Assembly: GCF_950295315.1 (NCBI RefSeq)
Contig: NC_080177.1
Coordinates: forward strand, 81,963,952-82,027,951
Origin: Erinaceus europaeus
Lineage: Eukaryota > Chordata > Mammalia > Eulipotyphla > Erinaceidae
Length of the DNA: 64,000 bases
Direction of reading: 5' to 3'
Made by a program: the position numbers and the translations under genes. Of the stretch, positions 23,516-34,549 are shown one piece after another; within the stretch, counting starts at the first letter, position 1, and each line of letters opens with the position of its first letter. Under the pieces are notes generated by a model, which had not been told where the DNA came from, searched no databases, and saw only the letters and a list, made by a program, of their open reading frames with translations.

Positions 23516-25146
23516 TTTTTTTTTTTTTAATTTTTTATTTAAGAAAGGATTAGTGAACAAAAGCATAAGGTAGGAGGGGTACAACTCCACACAATTCCCA
23601 ACACCCAATCCCTATAACCCACCCCCTCCCCTGATAGCTTTCCCATTCTCTATCCCTCTGGGAGCATGGACCCAGGGTCGTTGAGGGATGCAGAAGGTAG
23701 AAGGTCTGGCTTCTGTAATTGCTTCCCCGCTGAACATGGACGTTGACTGGTCGGTCCATACCCCCAGTCTGCCTCTCTCTTTCCCTAGTAGGGTGTGACT
23801 CTGGGGAAGCTGAGCTCCAGGACACATTGGTGGAGTCTTCAATCCAGGGAAGCCTAGCCAGCATCCTGGTGGCATCTGGAACCTGGTGATTGAAAACAGA
23901 GTTAACATATGAAGCCAAACAATTTGTTGAGCAATCATGGATCCCAAGCTTGGAATAGTGGAGAGGAAGTGTTAGGGAGGTACTCACTGCAAACTCTAGT
24001 GTAGTCCTGCTTTCAGGTATATATTTTGCAGTAGTTTATGGATACGTGTGCACATAAGCTCTCTCTCACAGAAACTGGTGGATATCTAGGTTATGGGACT
24101 TTGTTGGAAAGTGAACTACCTGAGATGAAATTAGAGTGTACTATTAAAGGAAAGGTCTCACCCGAGTAATGAAGCTGAAGGGTTGTCATTCCACACGTGA
24201 AGTCTCTGGATACATTCTGAGGTGAAGCATGTTGAGGTAGCAATCGTTGCCTTGGTTAGGTTGTGATCGGCAGATACAATGTTATTTGGTTTGGATTGGG
24301 AGATGCATACGGGAAAGTGGGCCCTATCCAAGGGTTCCAGGACTGGGGGAAGTAGGGGCTCTATAGTGAAGATGTGAGGTTCCTGCTGTCTTAGGGTTCA
24401 AAAAGACACTCAATAGTTAATATTATCATCACATTATTTGTTAATTGGGTTAACTTTGAAAAGTCCCTTTGTTATGGTTTGCTGGACAGTACCCAGTATC
24501 TTGTATATAGCTGTGCTATTGGAAGCTTCTAATCTACTTGGTCTAGGCTTTTGAGAGAGTCCACATATCAAATACATAGCCTATATATTAAAAAGATTCA
24601 GTTTGTCTTTTGAGAAACTTTGAGACATACAATTGATTTCCCCCTCTCATATTAATTAGCTACTGATTTATATGTCTACATTTTGCTAGGAGTGTACATA
24701 AACACCATTCCCACCACCAAAGGACTGTGAGCCATCCCTCCCACCCACTCCCACCCCCCACTGGCCCAGGAAGCTACATGCCTACCCCTCACCACTGGGT
24801 TTTTACTTTGGTGCCCTACTTACAATTTGATCAGGTCCTGCTTTTAGTTTCCCTTTCAGATCTTCTTACTCAACTTCTGTTGATGAGTGGGATCATCCCA
24901 TACTCATCTTTATCTTTCTGACTTAGTTCACTTAACATAATTCCTTCTAGCTCTGTCCAAGATGGGTCAGAGAAGGTGGGTTCATTGTTCTTGATAGCTG
25001 CATAGTATTCCATTGTGTATATATACCACAGCTTTCTCAGCCACTCATCTGTTGTTGGGCACCTGGGCTGCTTCCAGGTTTTAGCTATTATGAATTGTGC
25101 TGCTATGAACATAGGAGTACACACCTCTTTTTGGTTGGGTGTTATG
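23516..25146 (-). mobile_element. Young L1 copy 1: 3' part (A-tail, 3' UTR, ORF2 end)
   Basis: Minus orientation: poly-T is the A-tail, then a complete 3' UTR of about 1.34 kb, then the ORF2 stop at 24870-24872 and the last 84 codons of ORF2, open. It is joined at about 25147 to the same element's upstream ORF2 in the opposite direction. Confidence 0.94.
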
Positions 25147-26192
25147 GAGTCCTAATGCAATACCCATCAAAGTTCCACCAGGCTTCTTTAAGAGAATAGA
25201 ACAAACGCTACAATCATTTATCTGGAACCAGAAAACACCTAGAATTGCCAAAACCATCTTAAGGAAAAGAAACAGAAATGGAGGCATCACACTCCCAGAC
25301 CTTAAACTATATTATAAAGCCATCATCATCAAAACAGCATGGTACTGGAACAAAAATAGGCATACAGACCAGTGGAACAGAATTGAAAGCCCAGAAGTAA
25401 ATCCCAACACCTATGGACATCTAATCTTTGATAAGGGGGCCCAAAGGATTAAATGGAAAAAGGAGGCTCTCTTCAATAAATGGTGCTGGAAAAACTGGGT
25501 TGAAACATGCAGAAGAATGAAATTGAACCACTTTATCTCACCAGAAACAAAAATCAACTCCAAATGGATCAAAGACCTAGATGTCAGACCAGAAACAATC
25601 AAATACTTAGAGGAAAACATTGGTAAAACACTTTCCCACATACACCTCAAGGACATCTTTGATGAATCAAACCCAATTGCAAGGAAGACCAAAGCAGAAA
25701 CAAACCAATGGGACTACATCAAATTGAAAAGCTTCTGCACATCCAAAGAAACTATTAAACAAACAGAGAGACCCCTCACAGAATGGGAGAAGATCTTCAC
25801 ATGCCAGACATCAGACAAGAAACTAATCACCAAAATATATAAAGAGCTCAGCAAACTTAGCACCAAAAAAGCAAATGACCCCATCCAAAAATGGGCAGAG
25901 GAAATGAACAAAACATTCACCACAGAGGAGATCCAAAAGGCTAACAAACATATGAAAAACTGCTCTAGGTCACTGATTATCAGAGAAATGCAAATCAAGA
26001 CAACACTAAGATACCACCTCACTCCTGTAAGAATGGCATACATCAAAAAGGACAGCAGCAACAAATGCTGGAGAGGATGTGGGGACAGAGGAACCCTTTT
26101 ACATTGCTGGTGGGAATGTAAATTGGTACAGCCTTTGTGGAGAGCAGTCTGGAAAACTCTCAGAAGGCTAGACATGGACCTTCCATATGACC
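25147..26192 (+). mobile_element. Young L1 copy 1: inverted ORF2 part
   Basis: Plus-strand ORF2, open for about 345 codons to the end of the element. It covers the C-terminal third with the Cys-rich motif (C-x3-C-x7-H-x4-C, near 26065-26120) and ends at 'ttccatatgaccca'. About 30 bp of ORF2 between this point and the start of the minus part is missing, as expected at a 5'-inversion junction. It cannot make a functional protein. Confidence 0.94.
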
Positions 26193-26209
26193 CACACATC
26201 TCTTTCTTT
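26193..26209. repeat. Right TSD of inverted L1 copy 1
   Basis: Exact copy of 23499-23515. Confidence 0.95.
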
Positions 26210-26579
26210 ACATTCAGGTACTTATCTTTCTCATTCAACTGCTGCATTTTTCCCCTGGGTTTTATAACCAGTGGTGATCAGGCTCACATAACACTTCAAG
26301 ACTATCCCCCAAAGACTTGGCATCAATTAATTTCTGGAGGTCTGTGTTAATAATACAGCAAAAACCTACATCCATATAAATCGTGAAATTACAGTTGAAC
26401 CCAAACAAATCTTTGAAAGAACCCAGACGATATCTTTTCAACAAATACCAAAGAGGTGATTCAGAACAAATTCTTCAAGAAGCCTAGCAGGCCAACTACT
26501 AACATTCTCAGGGAGCACAGAGATGTCGAGTCCTTTACTGAGGAGGCCAAAGGAATGAAAGTAGGTTGACTATTACTAT
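26210..26579. other. Unrecognised sequence between two L1s
   Basis: No feature recognised in this spacer of about 370 bp. Confidence 0.4.
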
Positions 26580-28143
26580 AAGAGTTGCCTACTGTGACCC
26601 ATCTCTCCCACCCACTCCTACCCCCCACTGGCCCAGGAAGCTGCATGTCTACCCCTCACCACAGGGTTTTTACTTTGGTGCCCTACTTACAATTTGGTCA
26701 GGTCCTGCTTTTAGTTTCCCTTTCAGATCTTCTTACTCAACTTCTGTTGATGAGTGGGATCATCCCATACTCATCTTTATCTTTCTGACTTAGCTCACTT
26801 AACATAATTCCTTCTAGCTCTGTCCAAGATGGGTCAGAGAAGGTGGGTTCATTGTTCTTGATAGCTGCATAATATTCCATTGTGTATATATACCACGGCT
26901 TTCTCAGCCACTCATCTGTCGTTGGGCACCTGGGTTGCTTCCAGGTTTTAGCTATTATGAATTGTGCTGCTATGAACATGGGAGTACACACCTCTTTTTG
27001 GTTGGGTGTTATGGAGTCCTTGGGGTATAACCCCAGGAGAGGAATTACTGGATCATATGGAAGGTCCATGTCTAGCCTTCTGAGAGTTTTCCAGACTGCT
27101 CTCCACAGAGGCTGGACCAATTTACCTTCCCACCAGCAATGTAAAAGGGTTCCTCTGTCCCCACAGCCTCTCCAGCATTTGTTGCTGCTGTCCTTTTTGA
27201 TGTATGCCATTCTTACAGGAGTGAGGTGGTATCTTAGTGTTGTCTTAATTTGCATTTCTCTGACAATCAGTGACCTAGAGCAGTTTTTCCTATGTTTGTT
27301 AGCCTTGTGGATCTCCTCTCAGGTGAATGTTTTGTTCATATCCTCTGCCCATTTTTGGATGGGGTCATTTGCTTTTTTGGTGCTAAGTTTGCTGAGCTCT
27401 TTATATATTTTGGTGATTAGTTTCTTGTCTGATGTCTGGCATGTGAAGATCTTCTCCCATTCTGTGAGGGGTCTCTCTGTTTGTTTAATAGTTTCTTTGG
27501 CTGTGCAGAAGCTTTTCAATTTGATGTAGTCCCATTGGTTTGTTTCTGCTTTAGTCTTCCTTGCAATTGGGTTTGATTCATCAAAGATGTCCTTGAGGTG
27601 TAGGTGGGAAAGTGTTTTACCAATGTTTTCCTCTAAGTATTTGATTGTTTCTGGTCTGACATCTAGGTCTTTGATCCATTTGGAGTTGATTTTTGTTTCT
27701 GGTGAGATAAAGTGGTTCAATTTCATTCTTCTGCATGTTACAACCCAGTTTTCCCAGCACCATTTATTGAAGAGAGCCTCCTTTTTCCGTTTAATCCTTT
27801 GGGCCCCCTTATCAAAGATTAGATGCCCATAGGTTTTGGGATTTATTTCTGGGATTTCAATTCTGTTCCACTGGTCTGTGTGCCTATTTTTGTTCCAGTA
27901 CCATGCTGTTTTGATGATGATGGCTTTATAATATAGTTTAAGGTCTGAGAGTGTGATGCCTCCATTTCTGTTTCTTTTCCTCAAGATGGTTTTGGCAATT
28001 CTAGGTGTTTTCAGGTTCCAGATAAATGATTGTGGGTTATGGAGATTGGGTGGTGGGAATTGTGTGTAGTTGTACCCCTCCTACCTTATGGTTTTGTTAA
28101 TTAATCCTTTCTTAAATTAAAAAAAAAAAAGAGTTGCCTACTG
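26580..28143. mobile_element. Young L1 copy 2, 5'-inverted, with 15-bp TSD
   Basis: TSD aagagttgcctactg at 26580-26594 and 28129-28143. The 3' terminus (about 28034-28128, A-tail on plus) is joined to an inverted segment, 26595-28033, read on minus. That segment holds 142 bp of proximal 3' UTR, the ORF2 stop (26737-26739) and about 430 codons of ORF2 C-terminus with a frame break near 27256-27319. About 1.1 kb of the middle 3' UTR is absent. Confidence 0.93.
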
Positions 28144-28420
28144 GAGACCAGTTACTCAGATTGCAACAAAAAAAAAAAAAAAAGCAGCTATTCTGCAAAG
28201 GGAATAGTTTAACAGTAATGAGGAAGAGAAAGAGAGAGAGAGAGAGAGAATGAAAGAAAGAAGAGAGTAAAGAGAAAGAGAGAGGAGATAGATTGGAACT
28301 AGAAGGACGGCTATTGTGCTGCATTTAATTTTCTCTTCCTTTAAACATAAATGTCAAAAAGTGCAGGGTCTCTGAACTTCAGAAATCTTACAGACATATT
28401 TATTTTCATCAAGGATGGGG
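28144..28420. other. Unrecognised sequence with poly-A and (GA)n
   Basis: A run at 28167-28184 and a (GA)n tract at 28225-28290. Confidence 0.5.
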
Positions 28421-28425
28421 CAAGG

Positions 28426-28545
28426 GAAATGACATGGCATAGTGGTTCTGCAAAGGGACTCTCATGCCAGAGGCTCCAAAGTTCTGGGTTCAGTTCTTTG
28501 AACCACCATAAACTAGAACTGGGTTGTGCATTGGGGAAAAAAAAA
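28426..28545 (+). mobile_element. Family C SINE
   Basis: 'catggcatagtggttctgca' (A-box region), 'gggttcagttctttg' (B box) and 'aaccaccataaactagaact', then an A-tail at 28541. Confidence 0.75.
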
Positions 28546-28559
28546 CTTTCAAACTTCTC

Positions 28560-29148
28560 AGAAAACTATATTTAAAACAAAAATAAGATAAAATATGTAC
28601 CCAGAAATGGAGCTTCAGCAACCAAATTAATTTTATTTTACAATAAGTATCATTTCACAAAGGATCAGAACATGGTTGCAGAAACATAACATTTATTGTG
28701 TGATAGTGTTTTCCACAAAAACTATAGAGGGTGATTGTTTTCAAGAGGAAACTCAAAGATAAATAAGCATTTTCTTCTTTGAGTTGAAAAAAAATCCTAC
28801 CTTTTGTAAAATCTAAGTCTGAACAAGTCTACATGTATCTGTGTGTGTTGTGCAGTTATACTCAGTTATATTACAATATCGCATCTAAGGAGGTTACTTA
28901 TGTGATTTCTAATACACACATAGTAAGTTATGGAGCAAGTAGAAATACAAAATATAAAAATCAATACTCATATTTAATAATCATTCACTTACATGTATTT
29001 TTGTAAACTGTCCAAAGTACAGATACGCTAGTACAATGTCAACACTTTAGAACAACATTAACTATGATTATACTGGCTGGTTTTAACTATATAATCATCT
29101 GTAATCTACTTGGTAATAAGAAAACAATGGGGGTAAGGGTTATTCTTT
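28560..29148. other. Unrecognised AT-rich sequence
   Basis: Nothing recognised. Confidence 0.4.
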
Positions 29149-29149
29149 T

Positions 29150-29575
29150 TTTTGTATTTTTATTAGGTCATATTTAGAGGTTGACAAAATATAGTTAGAT
29201 ATTTTCAAGCTCCTATGTCTCAGCTCTCTATATTCCACATATGAGAGAAATAATCTAGGAGCAGCCCTTCACTTCACTTCCTTCCCTAAGCATAACCTCT
29301 TCCAGTTGCATCTATTTTGTCCCATGAGGACACCATAATAGTAGTTGTTAATTGTTGAGTAGTGTAGCAGTGAGTCTAGGACCCATTCATCTGTTGTTGG
29401 ACATCTGGGTTGTTTCCAAGGTTGGGCCATTACAAGTTGCACTGCTATTAAAATAGGTGTACATAGGTCTCTCCCAGTGCATTTGTTTCCTTTGGATATA
29501 ACCCCCCAAGAGAAATTGTTGGGTCATAGGGTAGATCAATTTCTAGTTTTATGAGAAACTGCAGGGCCTTTTTTT
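29150..29575 (-). mobile_element. Old L1 3' end
   Basis: Reversed ORF2 end is clear: 'ccattcatctgttgttggac', 'gggttgtttccaagg', 'ggatataaccccccaagag', 'ttgttgggtcatagggtag'. A diverged 3' UTR lies to the left. The family is older than the copies at 23.5-28 kb. Confidence 0.82.
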
Positions 29576-29654
29576 TTTCAAAGCAAAACTTACACTGCTC
29601 AGGATGTACTCCACCAAAGACAAAGACTCTGGAGAAGGGGGAGTCAGAAGAGTG

Positions 29655-29918
29655 TGAAGAAGTTTTGGGGTTGTTTTTTTAATATTTACTTATTTATACC
29701 CTTTTGTTGCCCTTGTTATTTTATTGTTGTAGTTATTGATGTCATTGTTGGATACGACATAGAGAAATGGAGAGAGGAGGAGAAGACAGAGAGGGGGAGA
29801 GAAAGGCACCAGCAGACCTGCTTCACCGCCTGTGAAGCGACTCCCCTGCAGGTGTGGAGCCGGGGGTTCAAACCAGGATCCTTGTGCTGGTCCTTGCGCA
29901 TGAAGAAGGTTTTGGGGT
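29655..29918 (-). mobile_element. 5'-truncated family A SINE with TSD
   Basis: The body 29672-29900 lacks about the first 50 bp, including the A box. The TSD tgaagaagttttggggt (29655-29671) recurs at 29901-29918 with one inserted g. The truncation is therefore original to the insertion. Confidence 0.9.
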
Positions 29919-29919
29919 A

Positions 29920-30450
29920 CTGATGCTCCCATAGGCTAACCACCGTACTGTAAACCACTAAACGCCCAATAAAATGGGGGAAGAGTGATGTCTTAATAAA
30001 AAAAAGGAGTTATGTCTATATGCTATTTAGATAAATATATTCAATTTAGCTTCATCTGAGTCCCCTAATTTCTGACAAGATTGGGCATGTTTGGGCTGCA
30101 GACAATCCCCTAATTTCTGTTTGAACACAGCTGTCTTCTTCTTGCATAATTGACAACCACCTTTACAATGTGTGGTCTTTATCACACATGTGGTCACACT
30201 ACACAGACCTGACAAATTTGTAAAAGGAACAGTTGTAGCTATTCTGTTCTGCATTCTGAAAGCATTGATCCCATGTGGGCAATTGTGTATGTTTGTTGAA
30301 GATAAGAATACTTAAATACCCCAGCAACAGTAAAGAATCCATATATAGTTTTTATGTGATGCTAACAAGTGAATACAGGGCTAGCACATGCATGATATTA
30401 CAGTGATAACTCCACTGCCCAATTTGATTTTATGATTTTAGGGACAGAGA
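29920..30450. other. Unrecognised sequence
   Basis: The minus frame 30027-30254 has several Cys residues but no recognisable pattern. Confidence 0.4.
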
Positions 30451-30454
30451 GAAG

Positions 30455-30522
30455 GGGCCAGGTGGTGGCACACTTGGTTGAGTGCACACAGTACCAGAGA
30501 GAGAAAGAGAGAGAGAGAGAGA
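30455..30522 (+). mobile_element. Family B SINE 5' end followed by (GA)n
   Basis: 'ggggccaggtggtggcacac' to 'gtgcacacagtacc' is the first 43 bp of family B. A (GA)n run follows, so the rest has been lost. Confidence 0.7.
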
Positions 30523-30524
30523 GT

Positions 30525-31155
30525 CCAAAGTATAACTCCACCATTCATGGAATTCCATTCATTTTCATTCTCAGTGCTGTCGAAAATGCTGCCTAATTTC
30601 TTGAACATGGATTTTGTAATATTATAGCAAGCCAGTTACATTTTGATGTTTTTTTATAATAACACTAAAATCAGGGCTTCTTATTTTATCATAGAACTAT
30701 TTTTCACACTGAATTTTTGCCTGTACTAGATACTCTAGAGGAAAGTAAATGTCCTTTATGTTTTGTTTTGCCAAGATGAAAGAATTCTCCACTAAATTGC
30801 TATAGTAAAATAACGGTAAAATAAGAAATGAACACATAAATTTACATTATTGATGTGAATGTTCACAATAAAGAAGTGAAATCTCTAGTCATGGTTTTTA
30901 GACATTTAAAAATGAAGACTTCACTTACAGGCATTTAAGTGAGATACTTTATCATCTTTACATCGCAATTATTTTCCACTTAAAATTATTTTCACACCAA
31001 AATGTTTATTGAACTAACGTAATAATGAACCATTGGATCTACCAATAGAATTGCTTGACATGTTAATCTAATGCAGTTTACTATATCCGTATTTTTCTGA
31101 ATATAGATTTCATGAAAATAAAATGTGGAATCTGTGTTATCAACACAATTTCTTT
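30525..31155. other. Unrecognised AT-rich sequence
   Basis: Nothing recognised. Confidence 0.4.
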
Positions 31156-31159
31156 TTGA

Positions 31160-31215
31160 AAAAGAAAGAAGGAAGGGAAGGAGGAAGGGAGGGAGGAAAG
31201 AAGGAAAAGGGGGAT
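31160..31215 (+). repeat. (GGAA)n-rich tract
   Basis: Purine tract of ggaa and ggga units. Confidence 0.85.
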
Positions 31216-31455
31216 TGGAGAAACACGGAAAATGTCATCATGGCATCCGTTTTACCCCAGAGGACGTATCTGATATGAAATACAGAAATAATGGTTTCAA
31301 TATGTTTTGTATAGTGTAAAGAAGATAGTTCTTTATTGAACACTAAAGAAGTTTCATATTGAAGATCTGTCCCATATTACACAGTCAATATTGACTAATC
31401 CAGGAATTATTACGCCTCCTTATGGCCTTCCCCTTCTCACATATAAAATCTTCTT

Positions 31456-31501
31456 TAAAAAAGGAGGAGAAGGAGAAGCAGGGGGAGGGGAGAGGGGGAG
31501 G

Positions 31502-31534
<33 letters not shown>

Positions 31535-31580
31535 CAGGAGGAGAAGGAGGAAGAGGAGGAGGAGGAGGAAGAAGAAGAAT
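31456..31580 (+). repeat. Purine (GGA/GAA)n tract
   Basis: About 125 bases of A and G with only two C. The Glu-rich and Ser-rich frames over it (31391-31654 plus, 31385-31726 minus) are by-products. Confidence 0.9.
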
Positions 31581-31729
31581 ACTTGTTTAGGAGACTGAGC
31601 ACCTCTACAGCAGTGAGTGTGGAGTGTGGGCTCAGACCTTGGCCATGCACGTGATAAGTCACATGTCCAGTTTGGGGGACTTGCTTCCTCCTCTGAGCTT
31701 TCCAACTGTGAAGGTATTAGGGACATGTT

Positions 31730-32056
31730 TGTTGTTTTCTTTTCTTTTTAAATTTTTTATATTTATTAATTTTTCCTTTTGATGCCCTTCTTTTTTATTG
31801 TTGTTGTAGTTATTATAATTATTGTTATTGATGTCGTCGTTGTTGGGCAGGACAGAGAGACATGGAGAGAGGAGGGGAAGACAGAGAGGGGGAGAGAAAG
31901 ACAGACACCTGCAGACCTGCTTCACCGCCTGTGAAGCGACTCCCCTGCAGGTGGGGAGCCGGGGGCTGGAACCCGGATCCTTACTGGGGTCCTTACGCTT
32001 GGCGCCATGTGCGCGTAACCCACTGCACCACTGCCCAGCTTCCTGTTGTTTTCTTT
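31730..32056 (-). mobile_element. Family A SINE with 13-bp TSD
   Basis: Body 31743-32043; TSD tgttgttttcttt at 31730-31742 and 32044-32056. Complete, with the reversed 5' end 'gcaccactgcccagc'. Confidence 0.93.
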
Positions 32057-32059
32057 GTA

Positions 32060-32712
32060 AACTCACTCTTTCATTTCACCCACACACACTTGTAGATTTG
32101 TTCATCCTGCCAAAATGGTGCGTCCAACACTGTATGAGCTTTTATGGGGAAACTTTATTTTCAGGGACACAGATACTAATGCTTAAGCAATTCTGATGCT
32201 TTGCATGTGTTAACCTATGTAGTCTTTGTCCAGAGAACAAAAGCAAATCATTTTACCAATCTGGTTCCAGTATAGCATCCTGTACATTGGCCCAGATTGC
32301 CAAACTCGAGTGTTTATTTTGAGAGAACGTTCCTTTAATCCTTGAAAGGTTGGACTAATTTTCAGAGTTCTAAAATTTGCTTTTGACAAATGTTGTTGCT
32401 GTTCTCACTGGTGCTATGAAAGAGCATATTTTCAGAGGCCTTTGCTCCCTCAATCAAGAATTATGCCCCTTGACGACTTTTCCTCACCTCTGGTACAGCA
32501 TTCTTCTTCCACTCTTACAGTCAAGTTCTTTGTTACCCTTCAGTTGCAGAAACCCAGTCTTAGCTTTGATTTGTTTTTATGAGTTCAATACTTCCGTTGC
32601 TGATGTGGAACTACTGTGTTTAATCCATCTTCCCAGAAATGCTCTTGTTGAATCCTAGTATTGATTCTCACTCTTATCATAGACTATTTTAGAAATGTGC
32701 TTTCCTTGCTAC

Positions 32713-32715
<3 letters not shown>
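32060..32715. other. Unrecognised sequence
   Basis: The plus frame 32377-32658 has no recognisable domain. Confidence 0.4.

Positions 32716-32716
<1 letters not shown>

Positions 32717-32763
<47 letters not shown>
32717..32763 (+). repeat. (TA)n microsatellite
   Basis: About 23 uninterrupted TA units. Confidence 0.95.
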
Positions 32764-32765
<2 letters not shown>

Positions 32766-32827
32766 GGTAGGACTTAAAACATGGGTAAAACCATTCCTAA
32801 TATATTTCTGTTTTAGCTCTGGTAGTT

Positions 32828-33198
32828 TTCTGTACTTTTTTTTTTCTTTCCTCCAGGGTTATTGCTGGGCTCAGTGCCTCCTGCACCATGAATCCACCAC
32901 TCCTGGAGGCCATTTTTTCCCCCTTTTGTTGCCCTTGTTGTTGTAGCCTCACTGTGGCTATCATTATTGCCACTGTTGATGTTGTTTGTTGTTGGGTAGG
33001 ACAGAGAGAAATGGAGAGAGGAGGGGAAGACAGAGAGGGGGAGAGAAAGATAGACACCTGCAGACCTGCTTCACCGCCTGTGAAGCAACCCCCCTGCAGG
33101 TGGGGAGCCGGGGGCTCGAACTGGATCCTTACGCAGGTCCTTGCACTTTGCGCCACATGCACTTAACCCACTGCGCCACCGCCTGACCCCCTTCTGTA
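32828..33198 (-). mobile_element. A-long SINE
   Basis: Body about 32835-33191 with the reversed 3' module 'cctccagggttattgctggg' and a complete family A body. The short repeat ttctgta (32828-32834 and 33192-33198) is the likely TSD. Confidence 0.92.
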
Positions 33199-33750
33199 TA
33201 TTTTTTTTAATCGAAGAAAATTTTTTACAGATTTGATGCTACAGGTAAAAATGTCATATTTCCTCAAGCGTCTACATCGGCACACCTTACACCATCACCA
33301 AGGTGCAAATATGCCATCCAAGTTGCCCTGGGGTCCCTTTGCTCATGCCAGTCCCCCTTTCTGTTGTTAAATATGGTTTGCTGAAGTGAACTTGGGGCTT
33401 GCTGATGTGTCAACTTGCCTGTGTATTCCTTCTGTTCCTTCTATCGCACATGTGAGAAAGATCATCGAGAATTCTTCTTTATGCCTCTACGTTGAATGGA
33501 CACAATGCTTTCTAGTTTTAGCCCTGTTGTAGTCAAAGGCAAGATTTCATCTTTTATATAGCTGACATTCTGATTGCTTATTTTTCATATTTCTTTAATC
33601 TATATAGCTTATGTCGCCATAGTTTATATGCCACCATCACTTTTGTATCCACTCATCTGCTGTTGTGCTCTTGGGTTGTTTCCAAATTGTGGTTGTTGTA
33701 AACAGCACTGCAATGCATCATTTCCTATCTAGGCACCTGCCCAAAGAAAA
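33199..33750 (-). mobile_element. Old L1 3' end
   Basis: Reversed ORF2 end: 'ccactcatctgctgttgtgc', 'gggttgtttccaaattgtgg', 'aacagcactgcaatgcatca'. A diverged 3' UTR lies toward 33210. Confidence 0.72.
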
Positions 33751-33949
33751 CAAAAGCACTAAATCAAAAAAAAAAAAAATTAAAAAAAGGTAATCCACAC
33801 CTATATAATCTTTGTGTTAAGCTCTGTGTGTGGTGTAACAAATAGAGACAAGAAAGGCGACACTTCAGGCTTTTGTTCTGAATCTGGATTTTCAGAAGGG
33901 AAATTATCATTGGAAGCACTTAAAAGATAGTTGTGTTCAGTAGAAGGAT

Positions 33950-34140
33950 TTCAATCATATGTGAACTAGACAGAATTGAAACACATGAGCTTGAAAAAGA
34001 AACTATCCAAACTACAGACTGTCTCTGGTACCTTGAACTACAGTGACAGAGGTGAACACAGAACTTTGGTGGTGGGTGCAACTGTAATGCTATAAGCTTG
34101 TAATTAAATAACTAACCAAAATATTTGTTTTCGAACAAAG
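33950..34140 (+). mobile_element. Old L1 3' UTR
   Basis: 'aacacatgagcttgaaaaag' and 'acacagaactttggtggtgg' match 8935-9110, the third 3'-UTR type in this window. Confidence 0.6.
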
Positions 34141-34157
34141 GGAAGGCCTCCGATTGG

Positions 34158-34325
34158 GAAGCAGAAGATAGCTAGCTTGATAAGGAGTCTGCCTTTCCAT
34201 GCATGATGTAGCCTGGGTTCAAGCCTTGGGACCATGTGGGAAAGCCAGGGCACCCAGGGAAGTGTCAGTACTGTGGTCTTCCTCTATATTTTCCTTCTGT
34301 CTGAAACAAAAAGAATGAAAAAGTA
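34158..34325 (+). mobile_element. Probable tRNA-derived SINE (family D type)
   Basis: 'gaagatagctagcttgataa', then 'gggttcaagccttggg' as B box, then 'aagccagggcacccaggg' and a pyrimidine-rich end. Only one clear copy exists here, so the family assignment is weak. Confidence 0.5.
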
Positions 34326-34419
34326 AACTGAGAACCAGTGAGATCTTGTACATATCAGACCTCTGCTACACAAAAAATGAACCCCCTGACTGAAGAAGAG
34401 AAATATATATATATATATA

Positions 34420-34545
34420 TAATTTTTATTTGTGATTTAATAATGATTAACAAGATTGTAAGATAACAGGGGTGCAATTCCATACCATCCCCTCCATTGG
34501 AAGCTTTCCTATTCTTTATCCCTTTGGGAGGATGGACCTAAATTC
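34420..34545 (-). mobile_element. L1 3'-UTR end fragment
   Basis: 'attaacaagattgtaagata', 'aggggtgcaattcc', 'gaagctttcctattctttat' and 'ccctttgggagg' match the last 120 bp of the long L1 3' UTR, diverged. Confidence 0.75.
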
Positions 34546-34549
34546 AAGA

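Noticed and set aside
25139..26350. 403-codon plus-strand frame, the longest in the window
   Set aside because: It is the C-terminal part of L1 ORF2 inside a 5'-inverted insertion and runs out into flanking DNA. Not a host gene.
31391..31654. Glu-rich frame, and Ser/Leu-rich frames on the other strand
   Set aside because: Produced by a purine tract; no start context or conservation.
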